Position numbers and translations under genes: made by a program. Positions 25,057 through 37,500 of a DNA stretch of 64,000 bases are shown here, piece after piece. The notes beneath the pieces were generated by a model, which saw only the letters and a list, made by a program, of their open reading frames with translations, had not been told where the DNA came from and searched no databases. The DNA lies in the NCBI RefSeq assembly GCF_042453785.1, contig NC_091676.1, forward strand, positions 2,425,501 to 2,489,500, given 5' to 3'. Each line of letters opens with the position of its first letter. Position 1 is the stretch's first letter. The DNA comes from Malus domestica. Lineage: Eukaryota > Streptophyta > Magnoliopsida > Rosales > Rosaceae.

Positions 25057-25061
25057 AATGG

Positions 25062-26185
25062 AACGCGGCTTATGGAATCCAGGAGATGAGCTTGCAGGCT
25101 TATGGCTATGCGGGAAGTAACAAAACTTCAGCTCAATGAGTGTTGTTTTTCTAGCCTTTTGGTCTTTTCGTTTTTGGTCAACAGTAGTCAAGAGGTAAGA
25201 TTTAGTGGGAAAAACCAGGGTTTTTGGGTGTACATTTTTACATACCAAGGTAGGGAGGGGAAGGGTATACATCCATTTTGTCTTTTTGAAATAAAATGTA
25301 GGGGAAAACAATCAGCCTCATGTTTCTTCAATGTTTTTCTTCTATCTATTTGCTTCATCTGGGAGAATGGTGTGCCAAGTATATGTTGCCAAAACAAGAT
25401 CAACAGTCCACTTACCTGGTTGGAGCAGTGTGCTTCTCTTAATGAATTCAAGTTTGATTTTTTTTTTTTTTTTTTTTGTGATTTAGATTAATTTGATATA
25501 GTATTTCTCGTGTAAAAAAAAAAAAAAAAAACCTCAACGGTTCATTTTTTAATACAAACAATGCCTTAATTCATACTAATTAAATTATACAAAAGAAAGA
25601 TTCAAATTTTGAGTGCATATTAAGACACATTTTCTTTAGCTAATGCGGCTATCCCCCGTCTAAATAATTAGAAAGTAAGTCAACATTGCATCGGATTCAA
25701 ATAGGATTGTAATGATAGCTGATTCAATTACAATGAATTCGTATAGAAAGTTGTTCGTATCCCATTAACTACACCAGATTCGGTCCATTCGGATAAGATT
25801 GTAATTACCATTTTCAAAAACAAAAGTGCATAATGAATTGTTGAAAAAATGCATCGGATTTGAATAGGATTGTAATGATAGCCGGTTTAATTACAACGGA
25901 TTCGTTTAGAAAGTTGTTCGTATTCTATTAATTACACTAGATTCAGTTAATTCTGATAAGATTTTAATTACCATTTTCAAAAATAAAACTGCGAAATGAA
26001 TTGTTGTTGAAAGAAATGCTTCGGATTCAAGTAAAATTGTAATGATAGCCGGTTTAATTACAACAGATTCGTATTAAAAATTGTTCGTAAGTTATTAATT
26101 ACATCAGGTTCGAATAAAATTGCAATTAATATTTTCAAAAAAAAAAAAAAGCTCGATGAATTGTTATGGAAAAAAGAAGGTGGGA
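25062..26185 (+). other. Displaced PHL 3' end/UTR, then spacer with tandem repeats
   Basis: Sequence right after the target duplication (GAACGCGGCTTATGG...) is what followed the PHL coding end before insertion. Joined across the duplication, the uninterrupted frame would end within about ten codons. Poly(T) at 25459-25478 and poly(A) at 25514-25530 follow. The remainder is the repeat array listed next. Confidence 0.6.
25690..26170. repeat. Three tandem units of about 162-168 bp
   Basis: Units start near 25692, 25854 and 26022. Each carries CGGATT(C/T)(A/G)A.TA..ATTGTAATGATAG, then CAATTACAA or TTAATTACAA, (G/A)ATTCGT, GTTGTTCGTA, AGATTCGG and ATTACCATTTTCAAAAA. Copies differ by scattered substitutions. 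No ORF is conserved; a structural or satellite-seed origin is likely. Confidence 0.8.
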
Positions 26186-26194
26186 AAAAGAAGT

Positions 26195-26399
26195 GGAGGT
26201 GGATTGTCTGGCCTCCTATTTTCATACTCTTCACATCCTCTCTTGTTTGTGTGGTCATGGTTAAGTCACGTCAACATTTTATATTATTTTTTTATAAAAA
26301 TAATAAGAATATAAAATGTTGACATAACTTAACCGTGATCACAAAAAACAATTGAGAATAGAGAGAGTATAGAAATTGGAGGGCAGATACTCCACCTCC
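26195..26399. mobile_element. Mutator-like MITE, family A copy 1
   Basis: The perfect 9-bp duplication AAAAGAAGT is at 26186-26194 and 26400-26408. Ends are GGAGGTGGATTGTCTGGCC and GGCAGATACTCCACCTCC. The core holds GTGTGGTCATGGTTAAGTCA and its inverse TGACATAACTTAACCGTGAT, so the whole can fold back. Related copies are at 32717 and 60013. Nine-base duplications are typical of Mutator-like elements. Confidence 0.9.
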
Positions 26400-26483
26400 A
26401 AAAGAAGTAAATGCACTACTTGAAAATTTGTGGATAAGTTTCCAACACTCCACGTCAGAGTGTCCCCACAACTAAAATAAAAA

Positions 26484-26621
26484 ATGAAAACTAATAAAAA
26501 TGGTTTAAAAATTTTGAGTCTTAAATGGTAAAGTGAAAAAGTACCATGATTGACTTTTTAGTATAAAAATGTAATTTTTTGTTAAAATGAACAGTACCAG
26601 AAATTTTTCGTTAAACTTCCC
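26484..26621. mobile_element. Mutator-like MITE, family B copy 1
   Basis: The 9-bp duplication AAATAAAAA is at 26475-26483 and 26622-26630, though the A-rich context makes this less compelling alone. The body has TTTTGAGTCTTAAATGGTAA, GATTGACTTTTTAGTATAAA, TTTTTTGTTAAAATGAACAG and TTTTTCGTTAAAC, in the same order as the copies at 49269 (opposite strand) and 63597. It lies about 230 bp upstream of the oxygenase start and so may be part of its promoter region. Confidence 0.75.
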
Positions 26622-26850
26622 AAATAAAAACCACCCCACGTCATCTCTGTGGACCCACGTCCAGATTCTGCTCGCGCGTCCACTGTAGTGTTTAACCAAC
26701 TAACCACGCCACAGGGAACCCCAAGCCCTAACCTGCAGCTCAAACTTCTTCTGCATTTTTCAATTCTTCAAAACCCTAACAAAATTCCGCCAATTCAGTC
26801 ACCATCTCTCTCTTAAAATCCCCAATCTATCTCACGAAGAGTCGAAGACT

Positions 26851-29261
26851 ATGGCTACGGACGGCGCGGCGGACCGACGGAGGCCACCGCCGCAAACGCT
26901 GAGCGCAGGCAACAACGGAAACTGCGTGATGAGCTTGTCGAACAGACTGAGACTGATGCCGAACAAGGATCACAAGGCGGAGAGCTACGAGGACCTGGAG
27001 CAGTTGGAGTTCAGTCCCTTGCTCTTCAGCTCGCTGGAGCGCTACTTGCCACCCACCATGCTCAATGCCTCACGTGACCTCAAGCTCCAGTACATGAGGG
27101 ACATTCTCCTCCGGTACTCACCCGAGAGCGAACGCACTCGTGTAAGACATGATAACTCTCTCCCTCAAGTTTGGTGCATGCATGAAACTGAAAATGAATT
27201 TGATTATTGGAAGTTTCGGAATTTCTTGTTATGTGAATTTGAATATTTGGATGAAGGTGTGAAATGAGTTTGCTCCAGTTGCGATTGCGGTAGAATGTGT
27301 AATTTCTTTGAATTCTCCGGAAATGATTGATGCGGATATACAATTCCTGTGTTAAAATTTGATTATTGATGCGGATTTAGTTTATGTGCCTAGTCAAGGG
27401 AGATAAGCTTGAGTAGAAATAACGTATAGTCAGAACAGGCAGGGGCAATGTGCTTTGGTTAATTAGTCAATCCGGCGTCACTGCATTCCTGAGTGGGTCA
27501 TATGTTTTTTTCTGTTTGAATAAACAGGTTCAACGACATCGAGAATACAGGCAGAAGATCATCACACACTATCAGGTGCGTTTGATGGCTAATATGCAGT
27601 TAACATTTCAAAACTTTCTGTAATATGTAAACAACACATTTATGGATCACGGTCAAGTGTTGCAGTCATTAAAGTTAAGCCCCTTCTTTTGGTACTACTG
27701 GAATTGGGGGCTCGAGTTTTCTGCATAAGACATTTAGTCATGATTGCATGTCAACAAACTTAAGTAATTTCCTTCTTAATCGGTCTCATTGCAGCCTCTA
27801 CAAAGGGAGTTGTACACTCTGCAAGCTGAAAAGTTCTTTGTCCCCTCATTTCTCAGAGCAATCAGTGAGAACACAGAGGATAGCTTTAGAAGTATACTGT
27901 CTGAACCCTCTCCTGGAGTTTATACATTTGAAATGCTTCAGCCGGATTTCTGTGACTTGTTAGTAACTGAGGTATCATTTTGAATAAAAGTTAATTTTCC
28001 TTTATGTTACCTTTTCTATTTTCTTATCAAATTCTGATTGCTTAGGTGGAAAATTTTCAAGGGTGGGTCCATGAGACAAATTTCAGAGTCATGCGACCAA
28101 ATACAATGAATAAATACGGTTGTGTTCTTGATGACTTTGGCCTGGAAACCATGCTTGACAAGTTGATGGAGGACTTTATACGTCCTATGTCCAAAGGTAT
28201 TTCATCTCTAGTATTGTGAAATTGTAATTGGAAAAAGTTCTTATATGTGAAAGATTAGAAATAAGGTTATACTTTTTTTTGTTGATGCAGTTTTCTTCCC
28301 GGAAGTTGGTGGATCCACACTGGATACTCATCACGGTTTTGTTGTTGAATATGGAATCGATAGGGATGTAGAGCTTGGTAGGTGCTCATCCATCTAAAGG
28401 TTTTAGATTTAGTTTTTCGATAGAAACATTTGTACTTAAGCCTCTCTTTCTCTCTCTCTGCCATTTCCACTCTTTATATTTTCTTAGTGAAGGGAGTTAT
28501 GCTGTAGACTGCAGAGTAATACTGAGGCTTTAGTATCTGACTGGACGATAATGTACTCTATTGCATTTTTGAGTTATTTCTACTGATTATCATTATTTCC
28601 TAGGAACAGTTTTGATTGTTGGTTTAGCTGATATGGCATTATTTCTCCTTATGTTTTCATAATTGTGTCCAATTGTTCAATACTGTATGCGTGTCTTCAT
28701 CTCAAACCCCTGTGCTAGATTTATAGCTTGTTAAGCTTTTATGAATCCACAACAGCTTTATATTGCAGGTTTTCATGTGGATGATTCAGAAGTCACCTTG
28801 AATGTTTGCTTGGGAAAGCAATTTTCAGGTGGAGATTTGTTCTTTCGAGGTGTTCGATGTGATAAACATGTTAATTCAGAGACACAATCTGAGGTGTGCT
28901 ATTCTTTATGATCAATTTTTGGTACAATTTTTTATGTAGGGTCATATAAAGACTTTGGGGTATCATATTGGATATCATTTCTAATTTATGATAAATAGTA
29001 AGTTGCATGTATATTTTTTTTCTTATGTTTTATTTTTTTTCTTATGTTTTCTTAGTTGTAATAAATCTTTTATTTTCTTACATTTTACCATATAAGTATT
29101 GAACTTAATTTTACTTAATAGGAAATCTTTGATTATCCTCATGTCCCGGGACATGCCATTCTTCATCATGGTCGCCATCGACATGGTGCTAGAGCCACGA
29201 CATCAGGGCGTCGAGTCAACTTATTATTATGGTGCAGAAGGTACCATTCTCCATATTTAAT

Positions 29262-29296
<35 letters not shown>

Positions 29297-30003
29297 TTTA
29301 AAGAAACCTAACCTAAGGATTTCAAGGATTCACAATCTCCCTAACTTTCGGGTTACTACACAATCTCCCTAACTGGTCTTAAAGTAGAGTTCAGTGAAAT
29401 GTTGGAATATCCGGGTTTCACACAGTTGGTTTCTCCTAAACGCTATGTCCTCTATTGTTTTCTCAATTGATTGTGCACATTGCAAAACACACTGAATGGC
29501 CTTGTAAACATACATTACCAAAATGTGCCATCTAAGAAATTGATAGAATTTATTTAAGGCTAAGTAACCTTTGGATCCTGGTCTCGTTAAGTACTAGGAT
29601 TTTTTGCCTGTGTGCCGGTTAGTTTACTTACAAACAGTTTTGCAGAAGCTTTTCTAGGTATACTTACAGTAAAACTGTCAAACATAGGGTTTTACTGCAA
29701 GGATTATCTCAATTATGCTTTCTTGTTTACCAAATTACTTACTTTGGATCCCCAATCTTCTTGTAGTTCGGTCTTTAGGGAGCTGAAGAAATATCAGAAA
29801 GACTTTTCCAACTGGTGTGGCGAGTGCAAACGTGAGAAGAAAGAAAGGCAGCGCCAATCAATTGCCGCAACCAAACTGGTATGGAATATTTGATGAGACA
29901 GAGAAAAATATTCAGCATGTTTCTATGTTTGGCATTCATTAACTTCTGACCTCTGATTTTCTTTTCACAGGAAATACTTAAGATAAATGGACAAACTGCT
30001 TGA
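26851..30003 (+). CDS. 2-oxoglutarate/Fe(II)-dependent dioxygenase (prolyl 4-hydroxylase-like fold)
   Basis: A predicted non-haem iron oxygenase that couples 2-oxoglutarate decarboxylation to hydroxylation; the substrate is unknown. Exons: 26851-27141, 27528-27575, 27795-27971, 28046-28196, 28291-28377, 28769-28893, 29122-29240, 29767-29878, 29971-30003. They sum to 1143 nt, 380 aa, all in frame. The double-stranded beta-helix motif is visible: HVD at about residues 254-256, LHHGRHRHGARATTSGRRVN with the distal His near 314 and the 2OG-binding Arg near 323. No signal peptide or membrane segment is seen, so a cytosolic or nuclear place is likely. The tail is Lys/Arg-rich (ECKREKKERQRQ). It resembles the Arabidopsis At3g18210-type family as I recall it. 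The start ATG at 26851 opens a Pro/Arg-rich leader; an upstream pyrimidine-rich 5' UTR fits. Confidence 0.9.
29262..29288. repeat. 27-base poly(C) run in oxygenase intron 7
   Basis: An uninterrupted C run lies about 22 bp after the exon-7 donor. On the minus strand it is a G27 tract able to form G-quadruplexes. Its true length may differ because such runs are error-prone in sequencing. Confidence 0.9.
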
Positions 30004-32116
30004 GCTGCTTATTTCTTTTACGTTTTTACTTCCAATTCTTCTTGATCTGTTCATTTTGCAACTTTTGCTCGTTAAGTTGTAAAATCTCATCCTTATCAGC
30101 ACATAGACGTTTTTCGTGTCTATTTTCAAATTTGTATTCCATCCATTAATACAGACTACAGTCGGGCTATTTGTTAGTAATATGAAAGGCCGGTGGCGGT
30201 GTGGTTTCACTGTGTGTTTCAACGCTTTAGCTGTTTCACTGTGTGGTTTCACCTTGAAACCACTCCGGTGACGTTCTTTCTTATCATTCAAGGTGTGGTT
30301 TCACTGTGTGTTTCAACAGGTAACATACGATTGTACTTGACATTGCGTGATTGGCTTGGATAACCCCACAATGGCAATATGGTCTGTAAGTTTCTCTCCC
30401 ACCATCCACGTACAAATCTCATGAAATTCAAAGTGTACAAATCTCATGAAATTCAGAGTATAGAAAATCCGCTCTGGCATCATGAAAGACGATGTTACTC
30501 AACACCATCTTTCGTTTGACTCGTTCTACACGTTTGATCAAAATATTCAAGTCAAACATGCTTTCTGCGTGTGTCTACTCAGTAGGTCTGTCTCCACAAC
30601 ACTAGCTCTTAAGGAATTGGTCCAAATGGTATAGTGTTGCTTAAACCCATATCCCAAAGGTCGTTATGCGTGCATGAATCTGTCAATTATCCTTCTGCAT
30701 TCTTCACATATTACCATATAAATGGAAGAACGTCAACCATCCGATCACAAATTTTCCACGTGAATATGAGTGGCGGTGATGCTTAATTTGACTCGATTAC
30801 AAACAGAGTGAGTTTAACTGAGTGTTAAAAATAACCATTAGGTGAGAACAATGTTCAATGTCTGAAAGAACACCTTAAAGTTTTTAAACTTTTTATAGGA
30901 GATTTTTTTTCCATGTCCTTATTCAAACAAGTACTTTACGTGTCATAAAATAAATAAAATGACATAAAAAATTATATTATTTCCTTTTTTTTTTTTTTTT
31001 GAACGACTGTTTCCTCTTCTTTTTTTTTATATGTGAAGTACCCCTTAAATACTCAATATTAAAAAAAAAACAATATTATCAATAGGTAATGGTCAAAGTA
31101 AAAGTACCCTTTTGGATTCAATTTCATCAACACACTGCACACGTGTTAGTGCTATTAATAGGGTAAAGATAGAAGGATTAATTGTACACTATTAATGTGG
31201 GCTCCTTTTCCACCCCTAAAATAATACAGGCCTGGAGAAAATCCAAGAGAAGGACAAAAAAATATCAAGTCAGTGAACTTATAGGCCAGCCCGATAGGAC
31301 CAAATGAATGAGGCCTGACCGTTTAATGGTCTGGTTTGACTATCAACAAAGAAGCTTACAAAAGGGACATAAAGATTGTCAGACCTAGTGTTCGGGGTGG
31401 TATTCTCTTGACACCTCAGGGATGAGCAAAGTGCTCGACACGTATTCGATTAGGAAACATCGCAACTAGGAGCAATCGTGTTCGTTCATCGTACATGGTA
31501 CGGTCAGTTGTCGTTAATAATTTCCGACCGCTCAACGTACGATGAACATATATGATTACAGGATTCTTAGAAAAATGATCCCAGGATCCTTTTCCGGAGC
31601 AAACGTCACTTCACTTCCACGTGTTACTTAGACAGTGGAAGAATAATTTGTTGGTTAGGTTTGTGTGTTCTGACCATCTAATGCGAGAACAGTGGAATAC
31701 TATGTGCCAAGACTTTGTGAGACTTTTTGGCTCACAAAAGGCCTAGCCGCCTCTGTAAAGACTAAAGAGGAGCAAGTACTTCTTATAGTCATCGGACGGA
31801 ACGATACACTGTTAGTACCGAGCGTTTCTTGTAACCTATGTCATATAAATACAAATCACTACAGTGGACATAATTCAGTTTTGTTGAACAACTTCAATAT
31901 TGTTGTCCATTACTTAAAGTCGTGATCCCAAATCCCACAAAGAGTTGGCCATACTCATCTTTGTTGACCTCTTAATTTTGAGCGTCAACAAACAAAATTG
32001 TTGTTTTCATCTCAACCATAGAACTAATTGCTAGTGTTAGGCACAAACTATTAAAGAAACGTAAACGTATCTTAGCCATAAGTAGTAGTGATTTTTAAAG
32101 TTTCTTCTTTAGGTGG
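30004..32116. other. Oxygenase 3' UTR and gene-free spacer
   Basis: After the stop come the 3' UTR, a duplicated 25-base phrase (GTGTGGTTTCACTGTGTGTT at 30194 and 30293) and a 25-bp tandem pair at about 30408-30458 (GTACAAATCTCATGAAATTC). Near 31480-31550 GTTCATCGTAC and GTACGATGAAC form an inverted pair, and 31560-31605 resembles the right arm of the 11322 MITE. No gene recognised. Confidence 0.5.
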
Positions 32117-32124
32117 CCTGTCTC

Positions 32125-32594
32125 CAAGGTCTAAAATATCGATGATATAAGAATACAAAAACACGGAAATTTCGATGGAAATATCAAGATATTATCGATA
32201 TCGATAAAAATTGAATAAAAACCACGGAAATTGTACGAAAAACTTGAAAATTTTTATTGAAACTTTGCAGGATGTTTATTTAGTCAATTATCTATTAGTT
32301 TATCACAAAAATTTAGAAGGAAATACATTGCATGATGGATTTAACTGATTTAAGTTGATTATATAATGAGCTAGCAAACATTGTGAGTGTAAAAAATATG
32401 TAGTAATTAATGAAAGAAGTTTAAACACACCATAATCATTTATATATAATGAATTAGTACAATATTTTACATTTTAGTACCACATAGAGTTCCTATCAAG
32501 GTCTAAAATATCGATGATATCAGAAATATCGGTAGTCCAAAAACACGGAAATTTCGATGGAAATATTGGGATAATATCGATATTTTAGACCTTG
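32125..32594. mobile_element. 470-bp hAT-like non-autonomous element with internal duplication
   Basis: The 8-bp duplication CCTGTCTC is at 32117-32124 and 32595-32602. Ends are CAAGGTCTAAAATATCG and CGATATTTTAGACCTTG. A second direct copy of the left end begins at 32498, followed by the shared AAAAACACGGAAATTTCGATGG, so the last 97 bp look like a complete small element inside the large one. The 8-bp duplication fits hAT elements. No ORF. Confidence 0.85.
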
Positions 32595-32716
32595 CCTGTC
32601 TCAAGCCTCAAGTGCAGTGAATGGGAATAACTTTCCAAGTCATCTTCTTTTACCTACTAAATTTTCTCTAGGATTCTTCTCGACTCTCGAAGACCTACAA
32701 ACAAGGCATCCGAAAG

Positions 32717-32948
32717 GGACCTGGATTGTCTGCCCTCCCCATCTCATAATCATACTATTCTCATCTCCTTTTATTTATGTGGTCACAGTTAAGTCACGTC
32801 AATATTTTATATTGATTTTTTTTTTTTTAGAAATAATAAGATAAAAAGTAATGGGAATATAAAATGTTGACGTGGCTTAACCTCGTGACCACAAAAATAG
32901 GAGGGGATGAGAAGGATATGGGATAGGAAGGGCAGACAATCTAGGTCC
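32717..32948. mobile_element. Mutator-like MITE, family A copy 2
   Basis: The perfect 9-bp duplication ATCCGAAAG is at 32708-32716 and 32949-32957. Ends are GGACCTGGATTGTCTGCCCT and GGGCAGACAATCTAGGTCC. The core has GTCACAGTTAAGTCACGTCA paired with TGACGTGGCTTAACCTCGTG. Same order and ends as the copies at 26195 and 60013. Confidence 0.93.
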
Positions 32949-32957
32949 ATCCGAAAG

Positions 32958-33757
32958 GGATTCCTGCTAATAAATATATTATTTTTCTTCTCGACTATTC
33001 CTACGGGGATGTGATCGTGTAATTATAATATGATTTCAAAGCTTTTTCTTGAAGTAATTGTGATTAGTTTACTCTAATCCATTGCTAGGGCGTCCTATAT
33101 ACCGTCCTACCCGTCGTCCTTTTCATTGTCGTCGTCGTCGATGTCATTATTTATCGTCAATCAAATATTGTCTCGATCCTTCTAATAAGAAGGTCTTTGG
33201 ACTGACTAAATTATAATATGTATATGATTGGCACTTTTTCGTCAAGTAGACCATAGATTGGACACCCCTATGCACATTTTGTTTATGATAAGGTTTTTAT
33301 TTGGTACAATAGGAGTTTCGGTTACTTTCGTTTAAGAGCATCTCCGATGAAAGAAGCTAAACTTGGAGAGTTGAGTTGGTTTAGCTCTTCCTTTGCAACT
33401 TTAATGTGAATAGTTGAGTTCCCTCACTTCAAGATGAATGTGCACATTTTTTAGCTATTTTAACAAAGCTAACGAAATGTCTTCAATTGAGATAAAGCGA
33501 GACACAAAATTGACATTTAGAGGATTAAGTGAGACGTTTTGAATTTTAATTAACAAAGTGAGATTATAATTGAGTTTCGAGGGACATTGATGTAAATAAG
33601 TCTTCTCAACAACAGAAAAGCTTAGGCCTTTGGGGTAACTTGGAATTTTATTTATAAAAATAAAAAATAAAAAATAAAAAATAAACACCGATATTATCTA
33701 GGGAGAGAGGGTTAAGCTTATCTTAGAAACGGAAAATTGGCAGCTAACAATGAGATA
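32958..33757. other. Gene-free spacer
   Basis: AT-rich sequence with a GTCGTCGTCG tract near 33128 and an AAAAATAAAAAATAAAAAAT run near 33658-33685. No gene or bounded element seen. Confidence 0.5.
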
Positions 33758-33930
33758 GGTCACTCAGTACTACGATCTAGTGGTATTCCTATTCACTTAG
33801 AAGTGAAAGGTCTTAGGTTCGAATCTCATGGATGACGAATTTGATACCAAATTAGGTTGCCCATTGTGTGGTTTAACCGAACTCCTCATCTCCTTAGTGT
33901 AAAAATATTGATATCATTGTATTTAAAAAA
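33758..33930 (+). repeat. SINE copy
   Basis: Blocks CACTCAGTACTACGATCTAG, AGAAGTGAAAGGTCTTAGG, GGTTCGAATCTC (B box) and GACGAATTTGATACC are in the same order as at 52815 and, inverted, at 9345 and 10652. It ends in an A-rich tail (TTTAAAAAATAAAAAATAAA). A tRNA-derived origin is inferred from the B box. Confidence 0.7.
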
Positions 33931-34525
33931 TAAAAAATAAAAAATACAGTGTGGTCAGCGGATACGCGGATTTTCGTGGACGGTGGAGATTGCATCATGC
34001 ATCTTCTAATTATATTATTTCTCTCTTTCTGATGAATTAATAAACAAACACAGGGGTTACTAATTCTAATTTATATGTAGGTTTAGTCCTCAAAATTTAA
34101 TGCATCTTTGATTAACTAGTCAGCGGAGATCACGAAAAAATCTTTCACCACTAATCATACGTCTGTTTTGGTTTCTGGTTGGAATGACACATGTGTTGGA
34201 AATTATTTTGGCCCTGAACAGATCCCGGATTTCGTAGGAGCTTTAGAGAATTTAGCCATATCAATTCTCATAAATGTGGCCTCATTTACTCCTATATAGG
34301 TGACATTAGTTAAGAATAGTCTGCTATATTCCTCTTGATAACAAGATATTAATGTCATTAAATGTATAAAACATAACCCCTCAAACGTCAACAAACAACA
34401 CACATTTTATCATAAGAATGGGTAAGTTGTGTGTTCAACTTTTGAATCAAACTCAACCAGTTTGCCTATTGAACCTAGACCATGGGATCTCCAATCAGTT
34501 AGGTTAGGTTTCCGCCCAGTTCAAT

Positions 34526-37500
34526 TCATTGAATTGGCTTAAGACCCATTCCCCTCGATGTAAATAATATTTGCTCTCTTGGTAGGCCTTTTGTCAAATG
34601 ATCAGCTATATTTTCCTTTGACTTCACATAATCAATGGATATTATTCCATTGGAGAGCATCTTCTTAAGAGTATTGTGTCGACGTTTGATGTGACGTGAC
34701 TTCCCATTGTATACATGACTTTTGGCCCTTGATTGAGCGGCCATACTATCACAATGTATACATATAGCCGTTACCGGCTTTGGCCACATTGGAATATCCT
34801 CCAGAAAATTTTTGAGCCACTCGGCTTCTTCGCCAGCCAAGTCTAAAGCTATAAACTCGGATTCCATGGTGGACCGAGCTATACATTTCTGTTTAGAGGA
34901 TTTCCAAGATATTGCTGCACCTCCCAAGATAAAAACATATCCACTTGTCGACTTGGATTCTGTAGTGTCATAAATCCAATTGGCATCACTGAAGCCTTCT
35001 ACAACAGGTGGATATTTTGTGTAGTGTAATCCGTAGTCAAGTGTATTTTTCAAATACCTTAACACTCTTACTAAAGCATCCCAATGCTCTTGTGCCAGAT
35101 TACTTGTATATCTACTAAGCCTACTTACTGCATAAGCTAAGTCGGGCCTAGTTGAATTCATCAAGTACATTAGACTTCCAATTACTTGAGAATATTCAAC
35201 TTGAGATTTGGCATCGCCTTTATTTTTCTCCAACTTGCATCCAGCATCAAAAGGAGTCGCAGCAGGTTTGCATTCAAATTGACCAAACCTTCGTAATATT
35301 TTTTCTGCATAATGGGATTGTGTAAGGACATATCCTTCACTATTTCTCTTAATTTGAATTTCTAAAATGACATCGGCTTGACCTAAGTCTTTCATGTCAA
35401 AACTTGAATTCAACATTTTCTTTGTTTTGTTTATTACATCTTTATTGCTTCCCATTATGAGCATATCATCCACATACAAGCAGACAATAACACAAGTTTT
35501 ATCATTACTCTTAATGTAGACACATTTATCAGATTCATTTATTTTGAACCCATGTGTCAACAAAGTATGATCAAACTTTTCGTGCCATTGTTTTGGTGTT
35601 TGTTTAAGTCCATATAATGACTTAACTAATTTGCACACTTTGCTTTCTTGTCCTTTAAGCACAAACGCTTCAGGTTGTTCCATGTATATTTCTTCATCTA
35701 GTTCTCCATTTAAAAATGTTGTTTTTACATCCATTTGATGGATATCAAAGTTGTATACAGCCGCAATTGCTATTAACGTCCTAATTGACGTTATGCGAGA
35801 AACTAGAGAATAGGTGTCGAAATAATCCAACCCTTCTTTTTGGCGATAACCTTTGGCTACTAAACGTGCCTTGAACTTGTCAATGGTTCCATCCGCCTTG
35901 AGTTTCTTCTTGAAAATCCATTTATGACCAATTGGTTTACTACCGGGAGGTAAATCAACCAATTCCCATGTGTTATTTTCCATAATGGATTCCATTTCAC
36001 TTTTAATTGCTTCCTTCCATAAAGGAGCCTCAGAAGAAGACATGGTTCTTTAAAAGTTCTAGGTTCATTCTCGGATAAGAAAGCAATGAAATCTGGTCCA
36101 AAGTTTTTAGAAACTTTGATTCTTTTTCCTCTTCTTGGTTCCACATCATTTCCTTGGACACCAGAAGAAGATGCTTCATCATGACTATGATCATGAACCC
36201 TCTTTGTATTAGAACCAGATTCCTTTTCTTTGTAAGGGAATATATCCTCAAAGAATTCTGCATCTGCTGATTCTAATATAGTGTTAACATGTATGTCAGA
36301 AATCGAAGATTTCACAACAAGGAACCTATAAGCAGCACTATTATTTGCATATCCAATGAATACGCAATCAATAGTTTTAGGTCCTAGTTTCGTTCTTTTT
36401 GGTAACGGAACTTGCACCTTTGCTAAGCAACCCCACACTTTGAGGGTTTTATAAGTGGGTTTATGTCCTTTCCATATCTCATAAGGTGACTCGTCAATCT
36501 TTTTTAGAGGAACCTTATTCAATATGGTATTTGCAGTAAGTAAAGCTTCACCCCACAAACTGTGTGGAAGCCCAGAACTATTTAACATGGAATTAATCAT
36601 ATCTTTGAATGTTCTATTTTTTCTTTCGGCAACACCATTTTGTTGTGGTGTGTATGGAGCCGTTGTTTGATGTATAATTCCATATTGTGCACAAAAATCT
36701 GAAAAGGCAGTAGACTCATACTCTCCTCCTCTATCGGATCTAAGTGCTTTGATTTTTCTCTCAAGTTGATTTTCAACTTCGGCTTTATATGTCTTAAACA
36801 TATTCAAAGCTTCGTCCTTGCTATGAATCAAATAAACATAGCAATACTTACTGCAATCATCAATGAAAGTGACATAATAATTCTTTCCTCCATGACTTGG
36901 TGTGGATTTAAAGTCACAAAGATCACTATGAATTAATCCAAGTAATTCATTTGATCTTTCCAAAATTGACTTTCTCGTTTGCCTAGCAAATTTTGATTCA
37001 GTACATGTTTCACACTTATGATTAAAATTAATTTCGAATTTAGGTAATAATTCTAATTTAACCATTTTATGCATGGAACGAAAATTAACATGTCCTAATC
37101 TAGCATGCCAAATATTAGAAGACTCAACAATATAAGTAGAAGCATTTATTTTATTAGCATCATCAATGGCAATTACATTGAGTTTCACGAGGCCATCAGC
37201 CACATAACCCTTTCCAACAAACATCCCACCCTTGGTAAGTACAAATTTGTTGGATTCCATTACAAGTTTAAAGCCCTTAGCAATTAGAATTGGTCTAGAA
37301 ACCAAGTTCCTCCTCATTTCAGGAACATGCAGTACATTCAGCAAGGTCAAACTTTTCCCAGATGTGAATTTGAGTACCACCTTGCCATATCCCTCCACAG
37401 AAGATGTGGCAGAATTGCCCATATATAGCTTTTCTCCAAGAGCAGCAGGGTGATATTCTGTGAACAGATTTCTGTCAGCGCAGATGTGCTTTGTAGCACC

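Noticed and set aside
34194-34206. Intact 5' LTR at the left end of the composite element
   Set aside because: Only 13 bases match the LTR start before the sequence changes to inverted internal DNA.
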